From Pseudomonadota bacterium (lineage in GTDB: Bacteria; Pseudomonadota; Gammaproteobacteria; Steroidobacterales; MnTg04), in NCBI GenBank assembly GCA_022560735.1, contig JADFSO010000018.1, positions 1 to 54,585 on the forward strand: a stretch of DNA of 54,585 bases. Reading direction: 5' to 3'. The notes below the pieces were generated by a model, which was not told where the DNA came from, did not search any database, and saw nothing but the letters and a program-made list of their open reading frames with translations. Numbering within the stretch: the first letter of the stretch is position 1; the number at the start of each line of letters is the position of its first letter. This document shows, one piece after another, positions 1-7,735 of this stretch. The position numbers were made by a program, and so were the translations under genes.

Positions 1-71
1 CTGGTGATCTCGGCGCCGAGTTCTTCGCGGTTTTGTTGGGCTTCTTTTCGCTGGGAATAGGACAAGTACAT
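1..71 (-). CDS. N-terminal end of an unknown protein (partial)
   Basis: A minus-strand ATG at 71 opens a frame that runs off the left edge of the window without a stop. The visible peptide begins MYLSYSQRKEAQQNREELGA and is rich in Gln, Glu and Arg. A GGAG sits about six bases upstream of the ATG, which supports the start. Only 23 residues are visible, so no family can be assigned. The 277 bases between this start and the next minus-strand ORF (72-348) hold nothing I can recognise. Confidence 0.35.
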   Translation of the reverse strand, partial: MYLSYSQRKEAQQNREELGAEIT

Positions 72-348
72 GGCTGGCTCCGGGACTGAATCAATGCTGT
101 TCTTATAACCAGTAGTGTACACTTATCCTATTGAAAAATAAAGCTTTAATTCGCTTATTTTACCCAGAAACAGGGCTTGAAAATGGCCTGCGGATTGCGC
201 GACAAAGAGCAGCCTTGCGGAGCGGATAAGACGGCTTTTTTGGGATGTCCGTACTGTCGCTGACGGACTATCTCCTGGAGTTCAGGCAGATTCTGGAACT
301 GGCTCGGCATCAAATCAATCGAAAACGTCTTTCATGTCGCGAAAAAGT

Positions 349-504
349 CTATGTACCCTCTGCATCAAAGCCGCACCAGAATTGGCGCCCTGCTGCGAAG
401 CCGCAGGGGGACTGCAAAAAGTAAACGTGGCCTTCCATGCTATTTTTCTCTTCAAAAAATGCTATCGCTAATAGGCCGTGCTCCGGTGAATACAAAAATT
501 CCAT
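349..504 (-). CDS. Small hypothetical protein, 51 aa
   Basis: A 51-residue frame starting MEFLYSPEHGLLAIAFFEEK. The start at 504 is chosen because an AAGGAG lies about eight bases upstream; a longer version from 558 would overlap the preceding gene. It begins 19 bases after the stop of the secreted protein at 524-892 and is probably translated from the same transcript. No domain is recognised and there is no signal peptide. The short length makes coding status uncertain. Confidence 0.35.
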   Translation of the reverse strand: MEFLYSPEHGLLAIAFFEEKNSMEGHVYFLQSPCGFAAGRQFWCGFDAEGT

Positions 505-523
505 TTTTCGCTCTCCTTGCATG

Positions 524-892
524 CTAGAGATAAAAAAACACCTCGTATTGTTTCCCAACCAGATAAATCGACTGCGTTACGCCATCTTTCACAATATAAG
601 TAGCACCGTCTTTTTCCCAGGTCGCGCCCATCGAAAGACCGACTTTCGGGATCGCAAATTTAAACAGCTCGCCATTTACGCACAAAAAATCGTCCTGGGG
701 CCCGCAGAACTCATCCTCTGCTCCAATGTGTCCAATGCTTATTGTCTCTCTACGTTGATTTACTGTTATCGTCAGCATGTGGCCGAAAAAATTTGAGTAA
801 GTGTATGCCCCTCCCACATTTGGGTATGAGCTAGCGCCTGGAGCACCGAGAAATAGAATCAGTACTAAAATATGAACCTTGAAGTTTTTCAC
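524..892 (-). CDS. Secreted hypothetical protein, 122 aa
   Basis: The protein starts with a signal peptide (basic MKNFK, then a hydrophobic run ending in GAPGASS), so it is probably exported to the periplasm. Two Cys about residues 63-71 could form a disulfide (FCGPQDDFLC). The start is GTG at 892, preceded by a strong AAGGAGG seven bases away. It sits between a 41-residue lipoprotein upstream and a 51-residue ORF downstream on the same strand, suggesting a small operon. I do not recognise the family. Confidence 0.55.
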   Translation of the reverse strand: MKNFKVHILVLILFLGAPGASSYPNVGGAYTYSNFFGHMLTITVNQRRETISIGHIGAEDEFCGPQDDFLCVNGELFKFAIPKVGLSMGATWEKDGATYIVKDGVTQSIYLVGKQYEVFFYL

Positions 893-924
893 CTACGCTC
901 CTCCTTGCCAAACTAGAATGTTAT

Positions 925-1050
925 TCATTCGCGGCCAAAAAAATAAACTCCGGCGATTGTGCCATCATCATTGCCATTGTTAGCTTCCGCTTCGGGTGCA
1001 GCGCAACCGATCAACAGGAAAAGAAAGATTACAAAAATATTTTTTGTCAT
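925..1050 (-). CDS. Tiny lipoprotein, 41 aa
   Basis: A short frame from ATG at 1050 encodes a Lys-containing start (MTKN), a hydrophobic core and a clear lipobox (LIGC, Cys at about residue 16), followed by an acidic, Asn-rich tail ending in FFGRE. The lipobox argues for a real, membrane-anchored lipoprotein although only about 26 residues would remain after processing. The ribosome binding site is weak. It is followed after 32 bases by the secreted protein at 524-892. Confidence 0.45.
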   Translation of the reverse strand: MTKNIFVIFLFLLIGCAAPEAEANNGNDDGTIAGVYFFGRE

Positions 1051-1184
1051 TTTGGCAAAATAATATCTGGTGCAGAGTATTCCTGATTACTATCATGTTG
1101 CTTAGGCAAATGCCACGAGCGCAGCCGGGCTTTTCTCGCACGCAGCATCGCTTTGTGGCCGCGTGCCTAACTGAAATTAACAGC

Positions 1185-1970
1185 ATGAGCACCCCCATGA
1201 CCCACCACCCCCGCAAACGATTCGGTCAGCATTTTCTCCACGACCCGGCGGTCATCGAGCGCATCGTCCGGGCGATCGACCCGCAGCCGGGCGACACCAT
1301 CATCGAAATCGGCCCGGGCCAGGGCGCGATCACCCTGCCCCTGCTGCAAAAACATGGCACGCTGGAGACCGTGGAGCTGGATCGCGACCTGGTGCCATTG
1401 CTGCGGGACAAAGCCGCCGGTCACGGCGAGTTGCTGATCCACGAGGCCGACGCCCTGAAGTTCGATTTCCGTCAACGCAAACAGGCTGGCAGCGCGTTGA
1501 AAATCGTCGGTAATCTTCCCTACAATATTTCCACGCCCCTGCTGTTTCATCTGCTCGGGCAAATTGACTGCATCTCGGCAATGTTTTTCATGCTGCAAAA
1601 AGAGGTCGTGGAGCGGATGGCGGCTGCACCCGGCAACAAACGCTACGGCCGGCTGACCGTGATGCTGGCGGTGTCCGTCAAAGTCGAAAAATTGTTCACT
1701 ATCGGCGCCGGCGCTTTCAAACCGCCACCGGCGGTCGAATCTGCATTTTGCTCGCTGACCCCCTGGCCACAACCCGCTTTCGAGGTCCCCGACGCCGAGC
1801 GCTTTCGGCGGCTGGTGACCCAGGCGTTTAGCGCGCGCCGCAAAACCTTGCGCAATGCCCTCAAGGGGATGGTGTCCGTGGAGCAGATCCGCGGACTGGA
1901 TATAGACCCGGGCCTGCGCCCGGAAAACCTGTCACCGGCCCAGTTCGCGGCCCTGGCGGCTTTGAGATAG
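1185..1970 (+). CDS. rsmA: 16S rRNA (adenine1518-N6/adenine1519-N6)-dimethyltransferase RsmA
   Basis: Dimethylates the two adjacent adenines in the 3' terminal hairpin of 16S rRNA using S-adenosylmethionine, late in 30S assembly. The 261-residue protein starts with the family signature RKRFGQHFLHD, has the SAM-binding loop EIGPGQGAIT near residues 45-55 and the catalytic NLPYNIS motif near residue 110. Length matches E. coli RsmA (273). The frame is open further upstream, but the ATG at 1185 places the RFGQHFL signature at the usual distance; ATG 1197 is an alternative. In many gammaproteobacteria rsmA and apaH are neighbours; here a stress protein gene lies between them and apaG is absent. 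Confidence 0.95.
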   Translation: MSTPMTHHPRKRFGQHFLHDPAVIERIVRAIDPQPGDTIIEIGPGQGAITLPLLQKHGTLETVELDRDLVPLLRDKAAGHGELLIHEADALKFDFRQRKQAGSALKIVGNLPYNISTPLLFHLLGQIDCISAMFFMLQKEVVERMAAAPGNKRYGRLTVMLAVSVKVEKLFTIGAGAFKPPPAVESAFCSLTPWPQPAFEVPDAERFRRLVTQAFSARRKTLRNALKGMVSVEQIRGLDIDPGLRPENLSPAQFAALAALR

Positions 1971-1973
1971 GTC

Positions 1974-2002
1974 AATTCAGCGGGCGACCTGTGCTCTATA
2001 AT
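1974..2002 (+). promoter_or_regulatory. Predicted promoter of the usp gene
   Basis: A perfect TATAAT at 1997-2002 lies just after rsmA. The matching -35 position (1974-1979, AATTCA) is weak. Transcription would start near 2009, about 50 bases before the stress protein start. Confidence 0.45.
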
Positions 2003-2061
2003 GAAACTGTGGTTTCCTCGGCAAACGAGGCTGGGATCGAGCGACAGGAAAAGGTGTGGTC

Positions 2062-2505
2062 ATGAGCGATTACAGGAAAATTCTGCTGGCGGTTGATCTG
2101 TCGGACGATAGCGAAATCATAGGCAAGCGCGCCGTTGACGTGGCCAATCGTTACCAGGCGGAACTCTGCCTGGTGCATGTCGTCGAGTATGTCCCGGTCG
2201 AACCCATGGGCGAGGCGCTGTTGCCCTCGGTCCAGATCGAAGACGAGCTGGTCAACTCCGCGAAAACCCGGTTTGCAGCGCTGGCTGCCAGCCTGGGCGT
2301 CAGTGACGCGCCGCGCTACGTCGAGGTCGGCAACATCAAGGCCGAGGTCATTCGCGTGGCCCGGGACCAGGAATCTGACTTGATCGTACTCGGTTGCCGC
2401 GAGCGCCATGGGCTGGCGATCATCATCAACTTCACCGAAGACACGGTGTTGCACGCGGGGCCGTGTGACGTACTCGCGGTCAGGCTGGGCGGCAAAAATT
2501 CGTAA
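2062..2505 (+). CDS. Universal stress protein (UspA family)
   Basis: A 147-residue single-domain Usp protein, MSDYRKILLAVDLSDDSE at the N-terminus and the conserved DLIVLGCRERHG followed by a C-terminal strand (CDVLAVRL). The usual ATP-binding G-x2-G-x9-G(S/T) loop near the C-terminus is altered here (GCRERHGL...TEDTVLHAG), so nucleotide binding is uncertain and it resembles the non-ATP-binding UspA type. ATG 2062 is preferred over GTG 2056 because the AGGAAAAGG at 2045-2053 is then well spaced. It lies between rsmA and apaH and has its own likely promoter. Confidence 0.9.
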   Translation: MSDYRKILLAVDLSDDSEIIGKRAVDVANRYQAELCLVHVVEYVPVEPMGEALLPSVQIEDELVNSAKTRFAALAASLGVSDAPRYVEVGNIKAEVIRVARDQESDLIVLGCRERHGLAIIINFTEDTVLHAGPCDVLAVRLGGKNS

Positions 2506-2535
2506 TGACAGCCCGATCATCGGATACCCGCGCTG

Positions 2536-3369
2536 ATGGCGATCTATGCGATCGGCGATTTGCAGGGTTGTTATCAAGACCTGCTTCGTCTGCTTGAGCA
2601 AATTGAGTTCGATCCCGCCGCCGACCGCCTCTGGTTCACCGGCGATCTGATCAGCCGCGGACCGGAATCGCTACAGTGCCTGCGCTTCGTCAGCTCCCTG
2701 GGTGACGCCGCCGTCAGCGTGCTGGGCAATCACGACCTGCATTTCCTGGCGCTGGCGGAAGCTGCGGTCCCGAACCGCAATGACAAGCCCATGGATCCCG
2801 GTCTGCGGGAAATCCTGGATGCCGACGATGCCGGGACCCTGCTGCACTGGCTCAGACACAGGCCGCTGGCTCACCACGAAAACGGCATATTGCTGATTCA
2901 TGCGGGCCTGGCGCCGCAATGGAGCGTCGAACTGGCGTTGCAACTGGCTGCGGAAGCCGAGGCCGTATTGCGCGGACCGGGCCACCGGGAATTCTTCAAG
3001 AACATGTACAGTGACCTGCCCGACCGCTGGGACCCTGGGCTGGCAGGCCACGAGCGCACCCGCTTTATCGTCAATTGCCTGACCCGGTTGCGTTGCTGTG
3101 ACCCGCAGGGCCGGTTGTTGCTGGCACACCAGGAATCGCCGGCGGGCCTGCCCGAATCGATATTGCCCTGGTTCCGCGTCCCCGGCAGGGCCAGCCGCGG
3201 TGCGCGCATCGTATTCGGCCATTGGTCGACGCTGGGCCTGGCCGAAGAAGACGGCGTGCAGTGCCTGGACAGCGGCTGTGTCTGGGGCGGGCAACTCAGT
3301 GCGGTGCGCCTGGACCGGTCCGGGCCGGTGGTCAGCGTACAATGCCCGGCATACCAGGCACCCGGCTAA
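2536..3369 (+). CDS. apaH: Symmetrical bis(5'-nucleosyl)-tetraphosphatase (Ap4A hydrolase)
   Basis: Hydrolyses Ap4A to two ADP and also acts as a major RNA decapping enzyme for Np4-capped transcripts in E. coli. The 277-residue protein has the metallophosphatase motifs in order: GDLQGCYQDL near residue 7, GDLISRGP near residue 35 and GNHDLHFL near residue 63, with a later metal His in LIHAGLAPQW. Length matches the E. coli enzyme. It starts 30 bases after the stress protein gene, probably cotranscribed. Confidence 0.95.
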   Translation: MAIYAIGDLQGCYQDLLRLLEQIEFDPAADRLWFTGDLISRGPESLQCLRFVSSLGDAAVSVLGNHDLHFLALAEAAVPNRNDKPMDPGLREILDADDAGTLLHWLRHRPLAHHENGILLIHAGLAPQWSVELALQLAAEAEAVLRGPGHREFFKNMYSDLPDRWDPGLAGHERTRFIVNCLTRLRCCDPQGRLLLAHQESPAGLPESILPWFRVPGRASRGARIVFGHWSTLGLAEEDGVQCLDSGCVWGGQLSAVRLDRSGPVVSVQCPAYQAPG

Positions 3370-3377
3370 AGCGGCGC

Positions 3378-3405
3378 TTGACCGTTACCACGCAAACCCG
3401 ATACT
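3378..3405 (+). promoter_or_regulatory. Predicted promoter of the kynurenine operon
   Basis: TTGACC at 3378-3383 and GATACT at 3400-3405 are separated by 16 bases in the 83-base gap between apaH and the SDR gene. The position fits a separate promoter for the seven-gene catabolic operon that follows. No operator repeat is obvious and no regulator gene is adjacent. Confidence 0.45.
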
Positions 3406-3452
3406 TTGCCGACAGAATAATCAATGGCTGAAACAGCCGGCGGGTCCAGAGC

Positions 3453-4238
3453 ATGAATCTTGACTTACACGGAAAAAACGCCCTCGTCTGCGGCGCCAGC
3501 CGGGGCATCGGCCTGGCCGCCGCGCAGGAACTGGCCGGCCTGGGTTGCAATGTCTTGTTGTTGGCGCGCGATGCGGAAGCGCTGGCGGTAGCACGGGACT
3601 CCCTGCCGACGGGCGAGGGTCAAGCGCACCGCTACCTGGCAACCGATATGGGCGATACCGACGGCCTGGAAGAAAAACTGCAACCGGAACTGGAAAAGCA
3701 GCCGATCCAGATCCTGGTCAACAATTCCGGCGGTCCGGCGGCCGGACCGGCCCACCTCGCCGGCAACGAGGCCTTCGAGCAGGCTTTCCGCCAGCACCTG
3801 GTCGCGGCCCAGGCGATTTTGCGGCTCGCCCTGCCCGGTATGCGCGACAGCGGCTACGGACGCGTTATCAACATCATCTCGACCTCGGTCAAACAACCGA
3901 TCAAGGGTCTCGGCGTTTCCAACACCATCCGCGGCGCCGTCGCATGCTGGGCGAAAACCCTGGCAGCGGAACTCGGACCCGAGGGGATAACCGTCAACAA
4001 TGTATTGCCCGGCTTTACCGCGACCGAAAGACTCGATTACCTGTTCCGCAACCGGGCCGAAAAATCGGGGGCCAGTTTCGAGCAGGTGCGCGCCGCCGCC
4101 CTCGCCCAGATCCCGATGGCCCGGTTTGCCGAGCCCGCTGAAACTGCCTGTGCCATCGCATTCCTGGCCTCGCCGGCCGCCGCCTATATCAACGGCATCA
4201 ACCTGCCGGTCGATGGCGGGCGGACCGGTTGCCTGTAA
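3453..4238 (+). CDS. Short-chain dehydrogenase/reductase-like protein with atypical active site
   Basis: A 261-residue Rossmann-fold SDR protein: nucleotide loop CGASRGIG near residues 14-20, NNSGG near residue 90, and a C-terminal PVDGG. The catalytic serine region is kept (IISTS, residues 141-145), but the expected Tyr-x3-Lys is replaced by SNTIR (Ser156, Arg160). Some SDR subfamilies are known with such changes and uncertain chemistry. It is the first gene of the kynurenine operon, 18 bases before the aldehyde dehydrogenase, so its substrate is probably a pathway intermediate; the reaction is not known to me. Confidence 0.85.
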   Translation: MNLDLHGKNALVCGASRGIGLAAAQELAGLGCNVLLLARDAEALAVARDSLPTGEGQAHRYLATDMGDTDGLEEKLQPELEKQPIQILVNNSGGPAAGPAHLAGNEAFEQAFRQHLVAAQAILRLALPGMRDSGYGRVINIISTSVKQPIKGLGVSNTIRGAVACWAKTLAAELGPEGITVNNVLPGFTATERLDYLFRNRAEKSGASFEQVRAAALAQIPMARFAEPAETACAIAFLASPAAAYINGINLPVDGGRTGCL

Positions 4239-4256
4239 CCGGGATTGCGAAAGTCG

Positions 4257-5705
4257 ATGGAAAAAATCCTCAATTACATCGATGGCGAACTGCGGGCTTC
4301 GACCACCGGCCGCTGGCTGGAGGTCATCGAACCGGCGACCGCGACGAGCTATGGGCAACTCAGCGACTCCGGCGACGAGGACCTCGAGCTCGCCGTTGCC
4401 GCCGCGCAATCCGCATTCCCCGCGTGGAGCCGGACGCCGGCGGAGGACCGGGGCCGGATGCTCCGCCGCCTGGCGCAAAAAATAGAGGCGATGAGCGAGC
4501 CGCTGGCGCTGGCCGAATCGATCGATACCGGCAAACCGATAACCCTGACCCGCAAGGTCGATATCCCCAGGGCCGCGCGCAACCTGCACTTTTTTGCCGA
4601 TGCCGCCACTCAGTTCGCCAGTGAAGCGCATTACATGGAAGCGGGCGCGATCAATTACACGCTGCGCATGCCGTTGGGCGTGGTGGCCTGTATCTCGCCG
4701 TGGAACCTGCCGCTGTACTTGCTGACCTGGAAAATCGCACCGGCGCTGGCCGCCGGCAATTGCGTCATCGCCAAGCCATCCGAGATTACGCCGGTCACGG
4801 CGTGGCTGTTCAGCCGCCTGTGCCAGGAAGCCGGCCTGCCGCCAGGGGTGCTGAATATCCTCCATGGCAACGGTCCGGGCATAGGTCAGGCCATCGTCGC
4901 GCACCCGGGGATCAGCGCGATTTCGTTTACCGGCGGCACGGCGACCGGCGCATCCATCGCCCGCACGGTAGCCCCGGAGTTCCGCAAGCTGTCGCTGGAA
5001 CTGGGCGGCAAGAATCCCAGCATCGTTTTTGCCGATGCCGACTGGGAGCCGATGATGGCTGGCGTCGTGCGCGCGGGGTATAGCAACCAGGGGCAGATAT
5101 GCCTGTGCGGTTCCCGCGTGCTGGTCGAATCATCGGTCTATGAAAAATTCCGCGATGAGTTCGTGACTCGTGTTGGAGCCTTACAAATTGGCGACCCGCT
5201 AAACGAAGACACCGAGCAAGGCGCCGTGGTGTCGCTGGCCCACCGCGACAAGATCCTGGATTGCGTGGAAAAAGCCCGCCAGGCGGGTGGCAAAATCCTG
5301 ACCGGCGGCAGTGCGCTCGAACCGGATGCGGAACGCTGCCGCGATGGCTGGTTCATCGAGCCGACGGTCATCGACGGCCTGGCGGCGGACAGCGACTGCA
5401 ACCAGGAAGAAATTTTCGGCCCGGTGGTCAGCCTGATCCCGTTCGAAGATGAGGCGCAGGCACTGAGCATCGCCAACGGCACGCGATACGGCCTGGCGGC
5501 GTCGGTGTGGAGCGGCAACATCGGACGCTGCCACCGCCTGGCGGAGCAACTCCAGGCCGGGCTGATCTGGATCAATACCTGGATGATGAGAGATCTGCGC
5601 ACGCCGATGGGCGGCGTCAAGAACTCGGGGGTCGGCCGCGAAGGCGGTCTGGAGGCGATGCGCTTTTTTACCGAGCCGCGCAACGTTTGCATCAAGTATC
5701 GCTAA
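4257..5705 (+). CDS. nbaE: 2-aminomuconate 6-semialdehyde dehydrogenase
   Basis: An NAD-dependent aldehyde dehydrogenase (482 aa) that should oxidise 2-aminomuconate semialdehyde, the ACMSD product, to 2-aminomuconate. Conserved motifs: ISPWNLP near residue 145, FTGGTATG near 225, the glutamate loop LELGGKNPS near 250, and the catalytic Cys in NQGQICLCGS near residue 285. The substrate is inferred from position between the SDR and the deaminase/dioxygenase/decarboxylase genes; sequence alone would only say hydroxymuconic/aminomuconic semialdehyde dehydrogenase group. ATG 4257 is preferred over an upstream TTG. Confidence 0.88.
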   Translation: MEKILNYIDGELRASTTGRWLEVIEPATATSYGQLSDSGDEDLELAVAAAQSAFPAWSRTPAEDRGRMLRRLAQKIEAMSEPLALAESIDTGKPITLTRKVDIPRAARNLHFFADAATQFASEAHYMEAGAINYTLRMPLGVVACISPWNLPLYLLTWKIAPALAAGNCVIAKPSEITPVTAWLFSRLCQEAGLPPGVLNILHGNGPGIGQAIVAHPGISAISFTGGTATGASIARTVAPEFRKLSLELGGKNPSIVFADADWEPMMAGVVRAGYSNQGQICLCGSRVLVESSVYEKFRDEFVTRVGALQIGDPLNEDTEQGAVVSLAHRDKILDCVEKARQAGGKILTGGSALEPDAERCRDGWFIEPTVIDGLAADSDCNQEEIFGPVVSLIPFEDEAQALSIANGTRYGLAASVWSGNIGRCHRLAEQLQAGLIWINTWMMRDLRTPMGGVKNSGVGREGGLEAMRFFTEPRNVCIKYR

Positions 5706-5730
5706 AGAAAATCGGGCCGAAGGATGAGAA

Positions 5731-6165
5731 ATGAGTGACACAGTCAGAGCCGGTGGCGCACCAAAACCGATGGGCGCCTACCCGCACGCGCGCAGAGTCG
5801 GCGATTTGCTGTTTTTGTCCGGCATGGGCCCGCGTAGCCCGGAAACCGACGAAATACCCGGCCTGGTGCTTGGCAAGAATGGTGAAATCCAGGAATACGA
5901 CATGGCGGCCCAGTGCCACGCGGTTTTTGCCAATGTCCGCAGCGTACTCGAAGCGGCTGGCCTGGGTTGGGGCGACCTGGTCGACGTCACTGTCTTTCTG
6001 ACCGACATGGATCGGGATTTTGCAACCTTCAACCGGATTTACGCCGAGTATTTCAGCGACAATCAGCCCTGCCGCACGACGGTTGAAATCAACCGCCTGC
6101 CCACGCCGATCGCCATTGAACTAAAATGTATCGCCACCACCGGTGACCACGGAGAACCAGCATGA
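5731..6165 (+). CDS. nbaF: 2-aminomuconate deaminase (RidA/YjgF family)
   Basis: A 144-residue RidA-fold protein. The N-terminal region (GAYPHARRVGDLLFLSGMG) and the C-terminal VEINRLPTPIAIELKCIA correspond to the trimer active-site segments of the superfamily. Within a kynurenine operon this branch converts 2-aminomuconate to 4-oxalocrotonate and ammonia. It follows the dehydrogenase by 25 bases and its stop overlaps the ATG of the dioxygenase (ATGA), pointing to translational coupling. Generic RidA imine deaminase activity is the alternative. Confidence 0.85.
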   Translation: MSDTVRAGGAPKPMGAYPHARRVGDLLFLSGMGPRSPETDEIPGLVLGKNGEIQEYDMAAQCHAVFANVRSVLEAAGLGWGDLVDVTVFLTDMDRDFATFNRIYAEYFSDNQPCRTTVEINRLPTPIAIELKCIATTGDHGEPA

Positions 6166-6674
6166 GCCAGCTTTCCGCTTTCAATTTCAAGCAATGGATA
6201 GACGAGCATCGCGAGGCTCTGCAACCGCCGGTTTGCAACAAACAGGTGTTCAGCGACAGCGAGTTCATCATCATGGTCGTCGGCGGACCCAACAGCCGCA
6301 AGGATTACCATTACGACGAAGGCGAGGAGTTTTTCTACCAGCTCGAAGGCGACATGCTGCTAAAAACCATGCAGATCGGGCAACCCGTGGATATCCCGAT
6401 TCGCGAGGGTGAAATTTTCCTGCTGCCGGCACGCATGCCGCATTCGCCGCAGCGCTTTGCCAACACCATCGGACTGGTCATCGAACGCCAGCGCCGCAAG
6501 GAAGAAAAGGACGGCTTCATGTGGTTTTGCGAGAAATGCAACCACAAGTTATACGAAGAATATCTGCACGTGAGCAATATCGAAACGCAGCTCACGCCCG
6601 TATTCGACCGCTTCTGGTCGAATGAAAAAAACCATACTTGCGATCGGTGCGGCACCGTTATGCAGAAACCGTAA
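6162..6674 (+). CDS. nbaC: 3-hydroxyanthranilate 3,4-dioxygenase
   Basis: Cupin dioxygenase that opens the ring of 3-hydroxyanthranilate to 2-amino-3-carboxymuconate semialdehyde. The 170-residue protein keeps the catalytic iron ligands His50, Glu56 and His94 ([18 protein letters not shown] and RMPHSPQRF) and the bacterial-type second, rubredoxin-like iron site made by Cys123, Cys126, Cys160 and Cys163 (CEKC and CDRC). It overlaps the deaminase gene by four bases and precedes the decarboxylase by 14 bases. Confidence 0.95.
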   Translation: MSQLSAFNFKQWIDEHREALQPPVCNKQVFSDSEFIIMVVGGPNSRKDYHYDEGEEFFYQLEGDMLLKTMQIGQPVDIPIREGEIFLLPARMPHSPQRFANTIGLVIERQRRKEEKDGFMWFCEKCNHKLYEEYLHVSNIETQLTPVFDRFWSNEKNHTCDRCGTVMQKP

Positions 6675-6688
6675 CGGCCACGGCGACC

Positions 6689-7717
6689 ATGCTGAAGATC
6701 GATATACACACCCATGTACTGCCTGAGAACTGGCCCGACCTGAAAGCACGGTATGGTTACGGGGGCTTCGTCCAACTCGAACACCACGGACCCGGGTGTG
6801 CGCGCATGCTGCTCGAAGGCAAGCCGTTTCGCGATATCGGGTCGAACTGCTGGAGCGCGGACGAGCGGCTGTCCGAGTGCGACCAGCACGGCGTCGACGT
6901 ACAGGTACTGTCCACCGTTCCGGTCATGTTCAGCTATTGGGCGCGGCCAAAAGACACACTCGACCTGTCCCGCCTGCTCAACGACCACATCGCTGGCGTG
7001 GTCGCCGGCAACCCGGCGCGGTTTATCGGCCTGGGCACCGTACCGATGCAAAACTGCGAGCTGGCGATCGGTGAAATGGAGCGCTGCGTCAGGGAACTGG
7101 GGCTGGCCGGGATAGAAATCGGCACCCACATCAACGGCTGGAACCTCGACGATCCGCGCCTGTTCCCGATTTTCGAGGCAGCCCAGGACTTAGGCGCCGC
7201 GATTTTCGTCCATCCCTGGGAAATGCTCGGCCGGGAACGCATGTCCAAGTACTGGCTGCCGTGGCTGGTCGGCATGCCGGCGGAAACGTCCCTATCCATC
7301 TGCTCGATGATTTTCGGCGGCGTTTTCGAAAGGCTGCCCCGCCTGCGGGTCGCCTTTGCCCACGGCGGCGGCGCTTTCCCGGCGACGCTTGGCCGCATCG
7401 AGCACGGTTTCAATGTGCGGCCGGACCTGGTCGCGGTCGACAACGACATCAACCCGCGCTCGTACGTCGACCGATTTTTTATCGATTCGCTGGTGCACGA
7501 TCCCGAGATGCTGCGCTACATGATCAAGCTGATGGGCGCCGAGCAAATAGCGCTCGGCAGCGATTACCCTTTCCCGCTTGGCGAGCACGTACCCGGCCGC
7601 ATGATCGAAGCAATGGGCCTCGACGAAAAAACCACGGCGAGGCTGCTGCATGGTACCGCGCTGCACTGGCTGAACCTCGACCGGAAACAGTTCCTGCAAC
7701 CCGCGGCAAAACAATAA
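6689..7717 (+). CDS. nbaD: 2-amino-3-carboxymuconate-6-semialdehyde decarboxylase (ACMSD)
   Basis: Amidohydrolase-fold decarboxylase that removes CO2 from ACMS, steering the unstable intermediate away from quinolinate and NAD synthesis into catabolism. The 342-residue protein opens with the metal motif [15 protein letters not shown], has [13 protein letters not shown] near residue 175, a HGGG near residue 225 and the metal Asp in [11 protein letters not shown] near residue 290. Length matches known ACMSDs. The start at 6689 is taken because the family begins directly at this motif; the open frame extends upstream into the dioxygenase gene. Confidence 0.95.
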   Translation: MLKIDIHTHVLPENWPDLKARYGYGGFVQLEHHGPGCARMLLEGKPFRDIGSNCWSADERLSECDQHGVDVQVLSTVPVMFSYWARPKDTLDLSRLLNDHIAGVVAGNPARFIGLGTVPMQNCELAIGEMERCVRELGLAGIEIGTHINGWNLDDPRLFPIFEAAQDLGAAIFVHPWEMLGRERMSKYWLPWLVGMPAETSLSICSMIFGGVFERLPRLRVAFAHGGGAFPATLGRIEHGFNVRPDLVAVDNDINPRSYVDRFFIDSLVHDPEMLRYMIKLMGAEQIALGSDYPFPLGEHVPGRMIEAMGLDEKTTARLLHGTALHWLNLDRKQFLQPAAKQ

Positions 7718-7735
7718 TCCAGGGCACGGACGCGA

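Noticed and set aside
1996..2601. 201-aa minus-strand ORF
   Set aside because: Antisense to the well-supported stress protein gene and has no recognisable domain.
3465..4904. 479-aa minus-strand ORF
   Set aside because: Lies opposite the SDR and dehydrogenase genes, which have clear family motifs; long antisense frames are common in GC-rich DNA.
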